This document shows positions 52,361 to 60,224 of a DNA stretch of 63,167 bases, one piece after another. The position numbers and the translations under genes were made by a program. Origin of the DNA: Verrucomicrobiaceae bacterium UBA7681 (GTDB lineage: Bacteria > Verrucomicrobiota > Verrucomicrobiia > Verrucomicrobiales > Verrucomicrobiaceae); contig DLGZ01000053.1 in assembly GCA_002482965.1 (NCBI GenBank), positions 282,491 to 345,657 of the forward strand, read 5' to 3'. Positions within the stretch are counted from its first letter, which is position 1. Each line of letters begins with the position of its first letter. The notes beneath the pieces are model-generated. The model was not told the DNA's origin. It did no database searches and worked only from the letters and a program-made list of their open reading frames with translations.

Positions 52361-52649
52361 GACGAGATTCACGCTGGATGCGAGCCAGCGCCCGTGCCAT
52401 GACGCGTTCCTTCAGTGCCTTAGTGTCGGTGATGGTAATAAACGGCCCCTTGTCCCGCTCCTCCAATATGTCTTCCAGGCGCTCCTGCTCTGCCGCCACC
52501 ATGCTTTGCGCAGAATCATAGCCGTCATGCTCCAAGTTCACCGAAAGATAGCTCACGATGAATTCCTCCGGAGTCTCCCGCACAACCTCAGCCTTGCGGG
52601 TGAGAAGCGGCATGAGCGTTTCAGGCACATCAATGATAAGCTGCGGCAT
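52353..52649 (-). CDS. Antitoxin of the RelE/ParE-type pair
   Basis: The 98 residues from the ATG at 52649 (MPQLIIDVPE) form a short strand followed by helices ('LMPLLTRKAEVVRETPEEFIVSYLSVNLE') and a charged C-terminus. A ribbon-helix-helix-like start would allow autorepression and the tail would wrap the toxin. It is upstream of and overlapping the toxin gene, the standard order. Confidence 0.75.
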   Translation of the reverse strand: MPQLIIDVPETLMPLLTRKAEVVRETPEEFIVSYLSVNLEHDGYDSAQSMVAAEQERLEDILEERDKGPFITITDTKALKERVMARALARIQRESRHG

Positions 52650-52761
52650 GGAAAACACATAACCTGTTTTCGCCAGAACTCACCCCCTTTTTACAACGCC
52701 ACCTCCTCAAGATCATCAATCTGGGCGATGGCAGGTAAATGAGGATAGTGAAGCGATATAA

Positions 52762-53118
52762 CTATGGGCCAGTCATTTTCCAACAAGCACCATCACAGAC
52801 GACACTTAGGCCGGCAGACACAAACGCTAGCCCCAAATGCAGAAGAACCAAAACCCCGATTCGAAGTCCTCGTGAGACCCTTGCCGAGATCACCCTCATC
52901 AGAACAGCGCCGTTTACGACAACCACCGCTTGCGCGAGCACATACCACCCCAATACCGACCGAAACCGCGGCGTGCCCCAGACCGCTTCCATCGCCACCC
53001 CAGCCCCCGACTTGGCACTACAAAACGACACGATCGCGATATCATAGACCGCCCATGCGATGATCAGGGACACCATCGCATACTTCATACTGGCAGTCAT
53101 TTTCATCGCAAACATCAA
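52762..53118 (-). CDS. Small membrane protein of unknown function
   Basis: This 118-residue protein has three hydrophobic segments ('YAMVSLIIAWAVYDIAIV', 'VLGWYVLAQAVVVVNGAVL', 'IGVLVLLHLGLAFVSAGLSV') and short polar loops. It overlaps the hemL stop (start 53118, hemL stop 53115), so it is probably the second gene of a hemL unit. The family is not recognised. Confidence 0.55.
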   Translation of the reverse strand: MMFAMKMTASMKYAMVSLIIAWAVYDIAIVSFCSAKSGAGVAMEAVWGTPRFRSVLGWYVLAQAVVVVNGAVLMRVISARVSRGLRIGVLVLLHLGLAFVSAGLSVVCDGACWKMTGP

Positions 53119-54401
53119 AGCGCCGCCAGCGCCGCCGCAGCGACCTCCGCCGTCTGCTCCAGGTCATCCCGGCTGTGCGCCATGCTGATGAATCCCGTCT
53201 CAAACTGGCTCGGCGCAAAGTACACCCCGTGGTCCAGGCAGTGGTGGAAGAACTTCCGGAAGGCCACCAGATCGCTCGTCTTCGCGTCCTGCAAATTATG
53301 CACTTCCTTCTCAGTGAAGAACAGGCAGAACATGCTGCCTTTGCGATACCACCGATAGTTCAGCCCCTTCTTCTGCAGCACCTCCAGCACTGCAGTCTCC
53401 ATGATCTGCCCCAAGTTCTCCAGCAACGCATAGCCATTCTTCTTCTCCAACTCACGCAGTTGCGCCAGACCCGCAGCCAAGGCCACAGGATTGCCGCTGA
53501 GCGTCCCGGCCTGATACACCGGGCCAAGCGGCGCGAGGTAATCCATAACGTCCGCACGTCCCCCAAAAGCACCTACCGGCAGACCACCACCAATGACCTT
53601 ACCCAGGCACGTCAGATCCGGCGTGATCTTTTCCAGCTCCTGCACCCCGCCTTTGGCAAGGCGAAAGCCCGTCATCACCTCATCGAAAATCAGCAGTGCC
53701 CCATGCTTCGCGGTGATATCACGCAGCTTCTGCAGGAACCCCGGCTTCGGCAGGATCAACCCCGCATTCGCCGGATACGGCTCCACGATCACACACGCGA
53801 TCTCATGCCCCTGCTTCTCAAACAACTCTTCCAACGCGGCTTCGTCGTTAAACGGCAGCACACTCGTAAGCTCGGCAAACGCACGCGGCACACCCGCGCT
53901 GTCCGGATTCCCATGCGTCAGCGCCCCGCTGCCCGCAGCCACCAGCAGGCTGTCCGAGTGTCCATGATAGCAGCCGTCAAACTTCACCAGCCGGTCACGG
54001 CCCGTGAATCCACGCGCCAGGCGGATGGCCGACATCGTCGCCTCCGTCCCGCTGCTGACCATGCGCACTTTTTGAATGCTCGGCACCCATTCACAAATCG
54101 TACGCGCCATCTCGATCTCGTACAAGTTCGGAATGCCAAAGCTGACCCCATCCTTGGCCGCATTGTGGATCGCCTCGATCACCGCAATCGGCGCATGGCC
54201 CAGAATGGCCGGCCCCCAGGTGCCCACGTAGTCGATCATGCAGCGGTCATCCACGTCGTAGATGCGGCAGCCTTTGGCCCGCTTCACGAAAAAAGGGTCG
54301 CCGCCGACATTGCGAAAGGCGCGCACTGGCGAATTCACTCCTCCAGGAATGTACTGCTTGGCGAGGTCGAAGAGCTTGGTGGAAAGGGGTCCGTTGGGCA
54401 T
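53115..54401 (-). CDS. hemL: Glutamate-1-semialdehyde 2,1-aminomutase
   Basis: This 428-residue PLP enzyme makes 5-aminolevulinate in the C5 heme pathway. Landmarks are 'IPGGVNSPVRAF', 'YVGTWGPAILGHA', 'MVSSGTEATMSAIRLAR', 'HGHSDSLLVAAGSGA', 'LLIFDEVMTGFR' and the PLP lysine K268 in 'CLGKVIGGGLPVGAFGG'. Length is standard. It starts 106 nt from the divergent SH3-like gene. Confidence 0.97.
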   Translation of the reverse strand: MPNGPLSTKLFDLAKQYIPGGVNSPVRAFRNVGGDPFFVKRAKGCRIYDVDDRCMIDYVGTWGPAILGHAPIAVIEAIHNAAKDGVSFGIPNLYEIEMARTICEWVPSIQKVRMVSSGTEATMSAIRLARGFTGRDRLVKFDGCYHGHSDSLLVAAGSGALTHGNPDSAGVPRAFAELTSVLPFNDEAALEELFEKQGHEIACVIVEPYPANAGLILPKPGFLQKLRDITAKHGALLIFDEVMTGFRLAKGGVQELEKITPDLTCLGKVIGGGLPVGAFGGRADVMDYLAPLGPVYQAGTLSGNPVALAAGLAQLRELEKKNGYALLENLGQIMETAVLEVLQKKGLNYRWYRKGSMFCLFFTEKEVHNLQDAKTSDLVAFRKFFHHCLDHGVYFAPSQFETGFISMAHSRDDLEQTAEVAAAALAAL

Positions 54402-54507
54402 GGTTGGGGTGGAAAGGGATACGCCGGAGATTTTATGCGTCGAACAAAAGGTTGCCCAGAACCGTCTGAGTCAGCTATTCTCAGCCGAAATTCCGACCTC
54501 CCTGCCT

Positions 54508-55233
54508 ATGAAAGCGTTCTGTTTGGTTCTCCTCGCCCTTTGCACCACACAGGCCGCCCAGGCGCAGTCTGCCACCTCTTCCCCCCGCAATCGGTCGTCC
54601 TTGGCCACGGTCGAGCCCGGCACTTTTGCCGTGGAAGGAATGACGCCCAAGCCCATCGTGCTCAAAGTCCAGATCGAAGCCCCGGTGTACCCCACCAGCA
54701 AGCTTCAGGGTGCCCTCGGGTCCTTTGCCCCCGGCACCCTGGTCACCCTGCTGGCGATGTCAGACACCGCCTACCGCGTGCGCGGTCGGGCCCGGCATGG
54801 CGACGTCGCGGGCTGGGTGCGCATGGCCGAAGTCATATCCGCCGTCCCAAACCTGAACGCCAACCTCAAAAAACTCTACGAGCGCACCAAGATGGTCGAT
54901 GAGCTCATCCAGCACAAGCAGGTCGCCCTCGGCATGACCACCCAGGAAGTGCAGGCCTCCATGGGCAAACCTTCGCGCAAATCCAGCAAGATCACCGCCG
55001 CAGGCAAGGAAGAGCGGCTGGAATACGCCATCTATGACCAGGTCCCGCAGACCAGTACCGGCCTCAATGCCTTCGGCCAGATCGTCCAGACGGTTGTCTA
55101 CATCCGTGTGGAAGTCGGCACCCTGAGCCTGGGTTTCAAAGACGGCGTGGTCTCTACAATCGAAGAGACCAAAGGCAATCCCCTCGGCGGCGGCGGTGCC
55201 ATCACCGTGCCAGCACCGGTGGGCGGCTTCTGA
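54508..55233 (+). CDS. Exported SH3-like domain protein
   Basis: The 241 residues start at the ATG at 54508 with a signal peptide ('MKAFCLVLLALCTTQAAQAQ'). A bacterial SH3-like segment follows ('VLKVQIEAPVYPTS', 'TLVTLLAMSDTAYRVRGRARHGDVAGWVRMAEV'). A second half resembling SmpA/OmlA-type folds has 'VALGMTTQEVQASMGKPSRKSS'. Such proteins usually sit in the periplasm and bind cell wall or lipoproteins. A specific role is not known. Confidence 0.65.
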   Translation: MKAFCLVLLALCTTQAAQAQSATSSPRNRSSLATVEPGTFAVEGMTPKPIVLKVQIEAPVYPTSKLQGALGSFAPGTLVTLLAMSDTAYRVRGRARHGDVAGWVRMAEVISAVPNLNANLKKLYERTKMVDELIQHKQVALGMTTQEVQASMGKPSRKSSKITAAGKEERLEYAIYDQVPQTSTGLNAFGQIVQTVVYIRVEVGTLSLGFKDGVVSTIEETKGNPLGGGGAITVPAPVGGF

Positions 55234-55241
55234 ACCATCGA

Positions 55242-55649
55242 TCACGGTGCTTGTCTGCCGGAAATCGCCGTTCCAATCATCGCTTCCATTTCTTGCCGTC
55301 GCTTGACTGCAGGGCTGTCATACATCCCCCAACGGATCGAGCCATGTCCATCCCACCACATCACCGCTGTCACCAGTAAAACGAGCAGCAGGGGCCATTG
55401 CAGCCGCACAAACAGAATCGAAAAAACTATGACCCCGGGGAGCACGATAAAACCATACCCGGAAAAAAGTGACAAAAACCAGGTCAACGGCGGAATGCAC
55501 GAGAGCATGTCACCCCATGACTCGCAGGCGGTAAACGCCGCCAGCAAACTCCCCAGCACCATGGCGGCAAACACCATCGCCAATCGACCCGTGATCGTGT
55601 TCATGGCTTCCCGAAACGGACCATACGGAAAATCTTCGAAGTGAATCAT
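55242..55649 (-). CDS. Small membrane protein coupled to gluQRS
   Basis: The 135 residues from the ATG at 55649 (MIHFEDFPYG) have about three transmembrane segments ('LAMVFAAMVLGSLLAAF', 'WFLSLFSGYGFIVLPGVIVFSILFV', 'WPLLLVLLVTAVMWW') and a polar C-terminus. The start overlaps the gluQRS stop (ATGA). No family is recognised. Confidence 0.6.
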   Translation of the reverse strand: MIHFEDFPYGPFREAMNTITGRLAMVFAAMVLGSLLAAFTACESWGDMLSCIPPLTWFLSLFSGYGFIVLPGVIVFSILFVRLQWPLLLVLLVTAVMWWDGHGSIRWGMYDSPAVKRRQEMEAMIGTAISGRQAP

Positions 55650-56500
55650 GGCTGCTTGGAGTGGGCTGTTTGAAACATCGTATCCCTCACCCTCTCCGCC
55701 GTCCACCCAGCCGCCCGCAGACTGCGCAATGACCGCGCATCATCCCGCTTCGCCAGCCGCTTCCCACTCTCATCCGTGATCAGCCCATGGTGCCGCCACT
55801 CCGGCACCGGCAGCTCCAGCAGCGCCTGCAGCAGCCGGTGCAGATGCGTCGCCTCCAGCAGATCCTCACCCCGCGTCACCAGCGTGATCCCCTGTAGCGC
55901 ATCATCCACCACCACCGCCAAATGATAGCTCGCCGGCGTGTCCTTCCGCGCCAGCACCACATCCCCAAACACCCCAGGCTGCGCCTGAAAAACCCCGCGC
56001 CCACGATCCGCCCACTCCAAATCCCCTTCAACAAACCCCGCAGCCTTCGCCACGTCCAGCCGCAGCGCATACGACTCCCCTGCCGCCATCCGTTGCGCAC
56101 GCTCACTCACACCGCGATTCCGGCACGTCCCCGGATACAGCGGCCCGTCCGGCCCCTGCGGTGCATTCCCCGCCCGCGCGATCTCCTCCTGAATCTCACG
56201 CCGCGTGCAAAAACACGGATACAGCACCCCCATCCCCTCCAGCTTTGCCAAAGCCGCGCGATAGTCCGCGAAGTGATCCGACTGCCTCCGCACCGGCTTC
56301 TCCCACTCCATTCCCAGCCACGCCAGATCCTCAAAAATCGCCTCCTCATACTCAGGCCGCGCCCGCGTTCCGTCGATATCCTCCAGCCGGATCAAAAACC
56401 GCCCGCCCGCAGACTGCTCCTGCGCAAACACCGCTGCATACGCATGCCCCAGATGCAGCCATCCGGTGGGACTGGGGGCGAATCGGGTGACTTCAGGCAT
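55646..56500 (-). CDS. gluQ: Glutamyl-Q tRNA(Asp) synthetase
   Basis: The 284 residues from the ATG at 56500 (MPEVTRFAPSPTG) represent the GluRS catalytic core without an anticodon-binding domain, as in GluQRS/YadB. The HIGH-like motif is 'GWLHLGHAY'. The zinc-site residues are in 'YPCFCTRRE' and 'LYPGTCR'. The KMSKS equivalent is 'GKRLAKRDDA'. The enzyme puts glutamate on the queuine base of tRNA-Asp, consistent with tgt at 29 kb. Strand composition is extremely GC-rich, giving long spurious antisense frames. Confidence 0.92.
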   Translation of the reverse strand: MPEVTRFAPSPTGWLHLGHAYAAVFAQEQSAGGRFLIRLEDIDGTRARPEYEEAIFEDLAWLGMEWEKPVRRQSDHFADYRAALAKLEGMGVLYPCFCTRREIQEEIARAGNAPQGPDGPLYPGTCRNRGVSERAQRMAAGESYALRLDVAKAAGFVEGDLEWADRGRGVFQAQPGVFGDVVLARKDTPASYHLAVVVDDALQGITLVTRGEDLLEATHLHRLLQALLELPVPEWRHHGLITDESGKRLAKRDDARSLRSLRAAGWTAERVRDTMFQTAHSKQP

Positions 56501-56502
56501 GC

Positions 56503-57270
56503 TCAAACTTTTCTCGGCTTGATCAGAATATCACCATTGTCACTCACACCGCGAATGCTGTTGCGATAGACATGCATTTCAGGCCGGATCATCCCATGCG
56601 TATAGCCACACTTGACCTTGGTCACCGCCAGTCCGGGAGACTCTTCCCAGCCACCACCCACCACATTCAAGCCCGTGCCTTGCAGATACAGCGTGTGGTC
56701 GAAAGTCTCTTTCGCATGGACCTCCCCATCATGAATGTGCAGCGTCGGGAAGAAGACCGTGCCCGCCAGTGCCGTCGGAAATGAAAACGCCATCGCATGC
56801 ACCTGCGCATTGCCCGGCTTCAGCTTGAACACCGCAAACCCGAAGTCCTCATACCCCGGCAGCTTGGCCCATACGCCCTCAGGCAGACGAAAGCGGGCGT
56901 CCAACCGGCCAAAATCGGCAATCGTCGGGACAAAGCTCGCATCGTAAGAACCCACGGAAACGACCTTCAGAGCCCGGCTCGCTGCGGCCGCTGGCGCAAA
57001 CGCGAATGGATCCGCCGAATAGCTTTGAGCAGGAAACATCTCCCACAAATCCTCGAACACGCGCTCATACTTCGAGAAGTCAAAAAACTTCACCCCGCCT
57101 TCCCCCGCACCTTTCTTGACTGGAATGGGCAGCACGATCGCCAGGTCTTGCGGCACATTCACGGACATCTGATAAATCAGCACCTGATTCCCACGCTCGC
57201 CCACCCGGCCAAAGATGCGTGTGTTTTTGACCTCCTCGACTTTTCCCGTGAAGCAGCACATGATGCCCAT
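56503..57270 (-). CDS. Conserved protein of unknown function starting MGIMCCF
   Basis: The protein has about 255 residues (ATG at 57270 or 57261). It starts 'MCCFTGKVEEVKNTRIFGRV' followed by 'QVLIYQMSVNV', 'LAIVLPIPVKKG', 'FFDFSKYERVFEDLWEMFP'. The middle and C-terminus contain 'FPTLHIHDGEVHAKETFDHTLYLQG' and 'GMIRPEMHVYRNSIRG'. There is no signal peptide. The paired N-terminal cysteines and later HxH could bind metal, but this is a guess. The start lies 30 bp from the divergent nif3-like start. A frame continuing further upstream overlaps that gene and is rejected. Confidence 0.7.
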   Translation of the reverse strand: MGIMCCFTGKVEEVKNTRIFGRVGERGNQVLIYQMSVNVPQDLAIVLPIPVKKGAGEGGVKFFDFSKYERVFEDLWEMFPAQSYSADPFAFAPAAAASRALKVVSVGSYDASFVPTIADFGRLDARFRLPEGVWAKLPGYEDFGFAVFKLKPGNAQVHAMAFSFPTALAGTVFFPTLHIHDGEVHAKETFDHTLYLQGTGLNVVGGGWEESPGLAVTKVKCGYTHGMIRPEMHVYRNSIRGVSDNGDILIKPRKV

Positions 57271-57300
57271 GTTATCGAACCGACCCATCCCCTGTCCAGC

Positions 57301-58056
57301 ATGAATCTCGCCGACCTCGTCTCCCACCTCGACACCGAACTGCGCATCGCAGAGATCGCGGACTACTCCAACGCCCTCAACGGCCTCCAGCTCGAAAACC
57401 GCGAAGGCAAGGTCACCAAGATCGTCTGCGCCGTCGATGCCACGTTGCCGGTGATGAAAAAAGCCATCGCCGCCGGTGCCGATTTGCTCATCGTCCACCA
57501 CGGCATGTTCTGGACCGGCCTCCAAACCTGGACCGGCCCCGTCTTCCAAAAAATCAAAGTCGCCCTGGATGCCGGCCTCGCCGTTTACAGCTGCCATCTC
57601 CCTCTCGATTTCCACCCCACCCTCGGCAACGACGCCGTCCTCGCCCGCGCCCTCGGCTTCGAACCCTGTGGCAATTTCATGAAGACCAAAGGCTCCGAAA
57701 ACGGTGCCAAAATCGAAACCGAAATCAGCCGCGACGAACTCGTGCAGCGTCTCGCCGCCGCCACCGGCGCCCGCGTCCATGTCTGCCCCGGCGGCCCCTC
57801 CACCTGTCGCAAAATCGGCATCATGACCGGCGGCGCAGGCTCCGAAGTCGCCACCGTCGCCAAGGCCGGCATCGACACCTTCATCACCGGCGAAGGCCCC
57901 CACTGGAGCTACACCCTCGCCGAAGAGATCGGCGTCAATCTCATCTACGGCGGCCACTACGCCACCGAGACCTTCGGCGTCAAAGCCCTCTCCGCCTACA
58001 TCGAAACGAAGTTCGGCATCCCGTGGGAATTTGTGGATCATCCCACCGGTTTGTGA
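57301..58056 (+). CDS. Nif3-like dinuclear metal center protein (DUF34)
   Basis: The 251 residues match the NIF3 family: 'NALNGLQLENREGKVTKIVCAVDATLPVM', metal ligands in 'DLLIVHHGMFW', 'VYSCHLPLDFHPTLGNDAVLARALG', 'DTFITGEGPHWSY' and 'NLIYGGHYATETFG'. The family forms toroidal hexamers with two metals per subunit. It has been named GTP cyclohydrolase type 2, but its biological role is unclear. It begins a nif3-vanW-mpg unit, with 12 nt to vanW. Confidence 0.93.
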   Translation: MNLADLVSHLDTELRIAEIADYSNALNGLQLENREGKVTKIVCAVDATLPVMKKAIAAGADLLIVHHGMFWTGLQTWTGPVFQKIKVALDAGLAVYSCHLPLDFHPTLGNDAVLARALGFEPCGNFMKTKGSENGAKIETEISRDELVQRLAAATGARVHVCPGGPSTCRKIGIMTGGAGSEVATVAKAGIDTFITGEGPHWSYTLAEEIGVNLIYGGHYATETFGVKALSAYIETKFGIPWEFVDHPTGL

Positions 58057-58068
58057 GAAATTGCCACC

Positions 58069-58812
58069 ATGAATGCCGCAGCCGTCCATCCGCCTCTGCA
58101 TGCACATCCTGAGCCCACGCGCTGGTCCGCGCTCGTATTTCTGGCCAAGGCGAAAGCCCATCAACTGCGCCGTGGCCTAACAAACCGCCGCGAAGGCATC
58201 CACCCGCACCCGCAGAGTCACGCGCTGTCAGATCTTCCCATCGTGGCGCAGTGGCAGTCTGATCTGCGACGCGGCGAGTACACCTCGCCGCGTGAAAAAG
58301 AACTCCAGGAGGGCAAAGTCCAAAACCTGCGTGTAGCCGCGACCATGCTGCATGGCGTCGAAGTACCCGCAGGTGAAGTTTGGAGCTTCTGGATGCATCT
58401 TGGCCGCATCACCCGCCGCAAAGGTTATGCCGTGGGCCGCGAACTCCGCGAAGGCTGCCTCATCCCCCAGATCGGCGGCGGTCTCTGCCAGCTCTCCGGG
58501 GCCATTTACAATGCCGCTCTCGAGGCAGGCTTGGAAATCGTCGAACGCCATGCCCACACCAATTCTTCCGTCGGTTCCCTCGCCCGCATCGGGCGCGATG
58601 CCACGGTGTTCTGGAACTACGTCGATCTCCGCATGTGTGCCCGCCTGCCCTGGCGCATGGAGGTCGTTGTCACAGACACCCAGTTGCAGGTACGCATCCG
58701 CTGCGCGGAAAAACTGCCCCGGGGCCCCATCGAACCCGCCGAGCCATCACCTGCCACGCCGTTAAACTCATGCGCCACCTGCGGCATCGGCTCCTGCTTC
58801 CGCAGTGAGTGA
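58069..58812 (+). CDS. VanW-family protein
   Basis: This 247-residue protein shows the VanW pattern 'LRVAATMLHGVEVPAGEVWSFWMHLGRITRRKGY', 'GCLIPQIGGGLCQLSGAIYNAALEAGLEIVERHAH' and 'VFWNYVDLRM'. The C-terminus has a four-cysteine-like 'CATCGIGSCF'. VanW proteins accompany some glycopeptide-resistance clusters but have no assigned activity, and no other van genes are present. It lacks a clear signal peptide. The mpg gene follows with an overlapping GTGA. Confidence 0.85.
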   Translation: MNAAAVHPPLHAHPEPTRWSALVFLAKAKAHQLRRGLTNRREGIHPHPQSHALSDLPIVAQWQSDLRRGEYTSPREKELQEGKVQNLRVAATMLHGVEVPAGEVWSFWMHLGRITRRKGYAVGRELREGCLIPQIGGGLCQLSGAIYNAALEAGLEIVERHAHTNSSVGSLARIGRDATVFWNYVDLRMCARLPWRMEVVVTDTQLQVRIRCAEKLPRGPIEPAEPSPATPLNSCATCGIGSCFRSE

Positions 58813-58820
58813 ACCCCGGC

Positions 58821-59435
58821 ATGCCCTATCTCGGGACATCCTTCTTCGAGCGCGACGTCCTCACCGTCGCCCGTAACCTCATCGGCGTCGAGCTCGTCTG
58901 GAAAGGCTGCGCCGGCATCATCGTCGAGACCGAAGCCTACACAGTGGAGGGAGATCCAGCGTGCCACACCGCCACCCGCCCCAGCGCCCGCGAGTTCGTT
59001 AAATCACACCCCACCGGCTCGGCCTACGTCTATTTCAACTACGGCATGTACTGGCTCTTCAACCTCCTCGTCAAAGGCGGCTCGCAAGACGGCCTCATCC
59101 TCATCCGCGCACTGGAGCCCACCCGCGGCATCCAGCAAATGCAGCAGCGCCGCCACCGCGAAAAACTCCACGAACTCTGCTCCGGCCCCGGAAAACTCGC
59201 GCTCGCCCTCGGCATCGACGGCAGCCACCACGGTCTGCCCATGGCAGGCAAAGGCCGCCCCGCCGGCTGCGGTTTGATCCAACCCGCCCCCACTCCCTAC
59301 GAAGTGGTAACCGACATCCGCGTCGGCATCAGCCAGGCCGTGGATTTCCCCTGGCGCTTCCTCTCACGCCACAGCCCCCACCTCAGCGTCAAACACGGCA
59401 AAGTAAAACTGCCTTCAAAGACGGGCACTCGATGA
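58821..59435 (+). CDS. mpg: 3-methyladenine DNA glycosylase (AAG/MPG family)
   Basis: The protein has 204 residues from the ATG at 58821 (MPYLGTSFF); a GTG at 58809 overlapping the vanW stop would add four residues. AAG landmarks are 'LARNLIG'-like 'VARNLIGVEL', the catalytic Glu in 'IVETEAYTVEGDPACHTA', 'YVYFNYGMYWLFNLL', 'ILIRALEPT' and 'LCSGPGKLALALGID'. It removes alkylated purines in base-excision repair. Length is normal for bacterial members. Confidence 0.94.
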   Translation: MPYLGTSFFERDVLTVARNLIGVELVWKGCAGIIVETEAYTVEGDPACHTATRPSAREFVKSHPTGSAYVYFNYGMYWLFNLLVKGGSQDGLILIRALEPTRGIQQMQQRRHREKLHELCSGPGKLALALGIDGSHHGLPMAGKGRPAGCGLIQPAPTPYEVVTDIRVGISQAVDFPWRFLSRHSPHLSVKHGKVKLPSKTGTR

Positions 59436-59531
59436 AAGCGGAGTGTCTTCCACCTTCTGCCTCATCGCCCTCCACAGTGAAAGCCCTTGGTGTAAGGTCG
59501 CGATCTTCCACCATTCCACTTCGCGACACAC

Positions 59532-59680
59532 CAGCCCTGAAGGGGCTGCGTAATATAGCCCAGGGTTAGCCGAGCCTCAGCGAGGCAACCCTGGGTTTTC
59601 GCCATCACGACAGGGAAGCAAACCCACGACTTCGCCACACGCCACGCCTGCCAGCAGCGCCTTCAAAGAGCTCCGCCGCG
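59532..59680. repeat. Dispersed structured repeat, copy C
   Basis: Third copy. Hairpin 1 is at 59532-59548. The outer stem is CCCAGGGTT (59559-59567) with AACCCTGGG (59587-59595), enclosing a GCCTC-AGC-GAGGC hairpin. Compared with copies A and B both members of one stem pair are changed (C-G to T-A). The tail GACAGGGAAGCAAACCCACGAC...CCAGCAGCGCCTTCAAAGAGCTCCGC follows. It lies between mpg and a small membrane protein gene; nothing else is seen in 59436-59727. Confidence 0.8.
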
Positions 59681-59727
59681 CATCATCGCCCACAGCATCT
59701 ACGAGCCCTCACCTTGTCAGCGAATCC

Positions 59728-59946
59728 TTAAAAGATCCCACCCCCGAGGAACAAGCGCAACGCCGCCACCAAAGCGACAGCGACATTGATCGTCAGGCCG
59801 ATCTTCCGCTGGCAGAAGGAACCGATGATGATGCCCAGCACGCAGCCCGCAAGCACCGCCCATTGCAGCCAGCCGAGCAGAGGGATGAGTCCGGGAACCA
59901 GCAGAACCGCGCACACCAAGCCAATGAGAACAGAGATAATTTGCAT
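59728..59946 (-). CDS. Small hydrophobic membrane protein
   Basis: The 72 residues from the ATG at 59946 are almost wholly membrane-embedded: 'MQIISVLIGLVCAVLLVPGL', 'WLQWAVLAGCVLGIIIG', 'INVAVALVAALRLFLGGG'. The two- to three-helix layout with Gly-rich ends resembles small inner-membrane proteins of unknown function. Longer upstream starts exist but add unconvincing sequence. Confidence 0.6.
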   Translation of the reverse strand: MQIISVLIGLVCAVLLVPGLIPLLGWLQWAVLAGCVLGIIIGSFCQRKIGLTINVAVALVAALRLFLGGGIF

Positions 59947-60063
59947 AACATCCCCAAAGACCACCAGCCGCCGGTGAATACAACTGCAATTCTCCGGAGC
60001 CATTGTAAGCCGCGCCTTGCATTCAGACGCGGACGCGATACGATCCGCCTCGTTAAATAATAA

Positions 60064-60153
60064 GGAGAGGTGGCTGAGTGGTTGAAGGCACCTGACTCGA
60101 AATCAGACGTTGTCGAAAGGCAACCGTGGGTTCAAATCCCACCCTCTCCGCCA
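60064..60153 (+). tRNA. tRNA-Ser (anticodon CGA)
   Basis: The acceptor stem GGAGAGG/CCTCTCC closes around a D arm, an anticodon loop CTCGAAA with CGA at 60098-60100, a long class II variable arm (GTTG...CAAC) and a T arm GTGGG-TTCAAAT-CCCAC. The discriminator is G and the CCA end is encoded (60151-60153). The long variable arm confirms tRNA-Ser, which reads UCG. Confidence 0.97.
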
Positions 60154-60181
60154 TTTTTTGCCGCCCCAGGCGGCAAAAAAT
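60153..60181. terminator. Symmetric palindrome directly after tRNA-Ser
   Basis: The perfect 13-bp inverted repeat ATTTTTTGCCGCC/GGCGGCAAAAAAT has a 3-nt centre (60153-60165 and 60169-60181). It begins at the last base of the encoded CCA. On both strands the T-run lies on the 5' side of the GC core, so it is not a standard intrinsic terminator. It may still stop transcription or aid 3' processing. Confidence 0.5.
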
Positions 60182-60182
60182 G

Positions 60183-60207
60183 CCCTCCGTAGCTCGCAGA
60201 GCGAAGG
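60183..60207. repeat. Fragment of the CCTCCGTAGC...AGCGAAGG dispersed element
   Basis: CCCTCCGTAGCT followed by GCAGAGCGAAGGA matches, with small changes, the block at 33233-33255 in the secDF-downstream gap. It lies just downstream of the tRNA palindrome. Confidence 0.4.
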
Positions 60208-60224
60208 ACGGGCCACTCCCAATC

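Noticed and set aside
53175..54902. 575-codon open frame opposite hemL and running into the SH3-like gene
   Set aside because: It is Arg/His/Gln-rich, antisense to hemL and then out of frame over the next real gene.
58069..58812. Vancomycin-resistance cluster
   Set aside because: VanW alone, with no vanA/B-type ligase, vanH or vanX, does not make a resistance operon.
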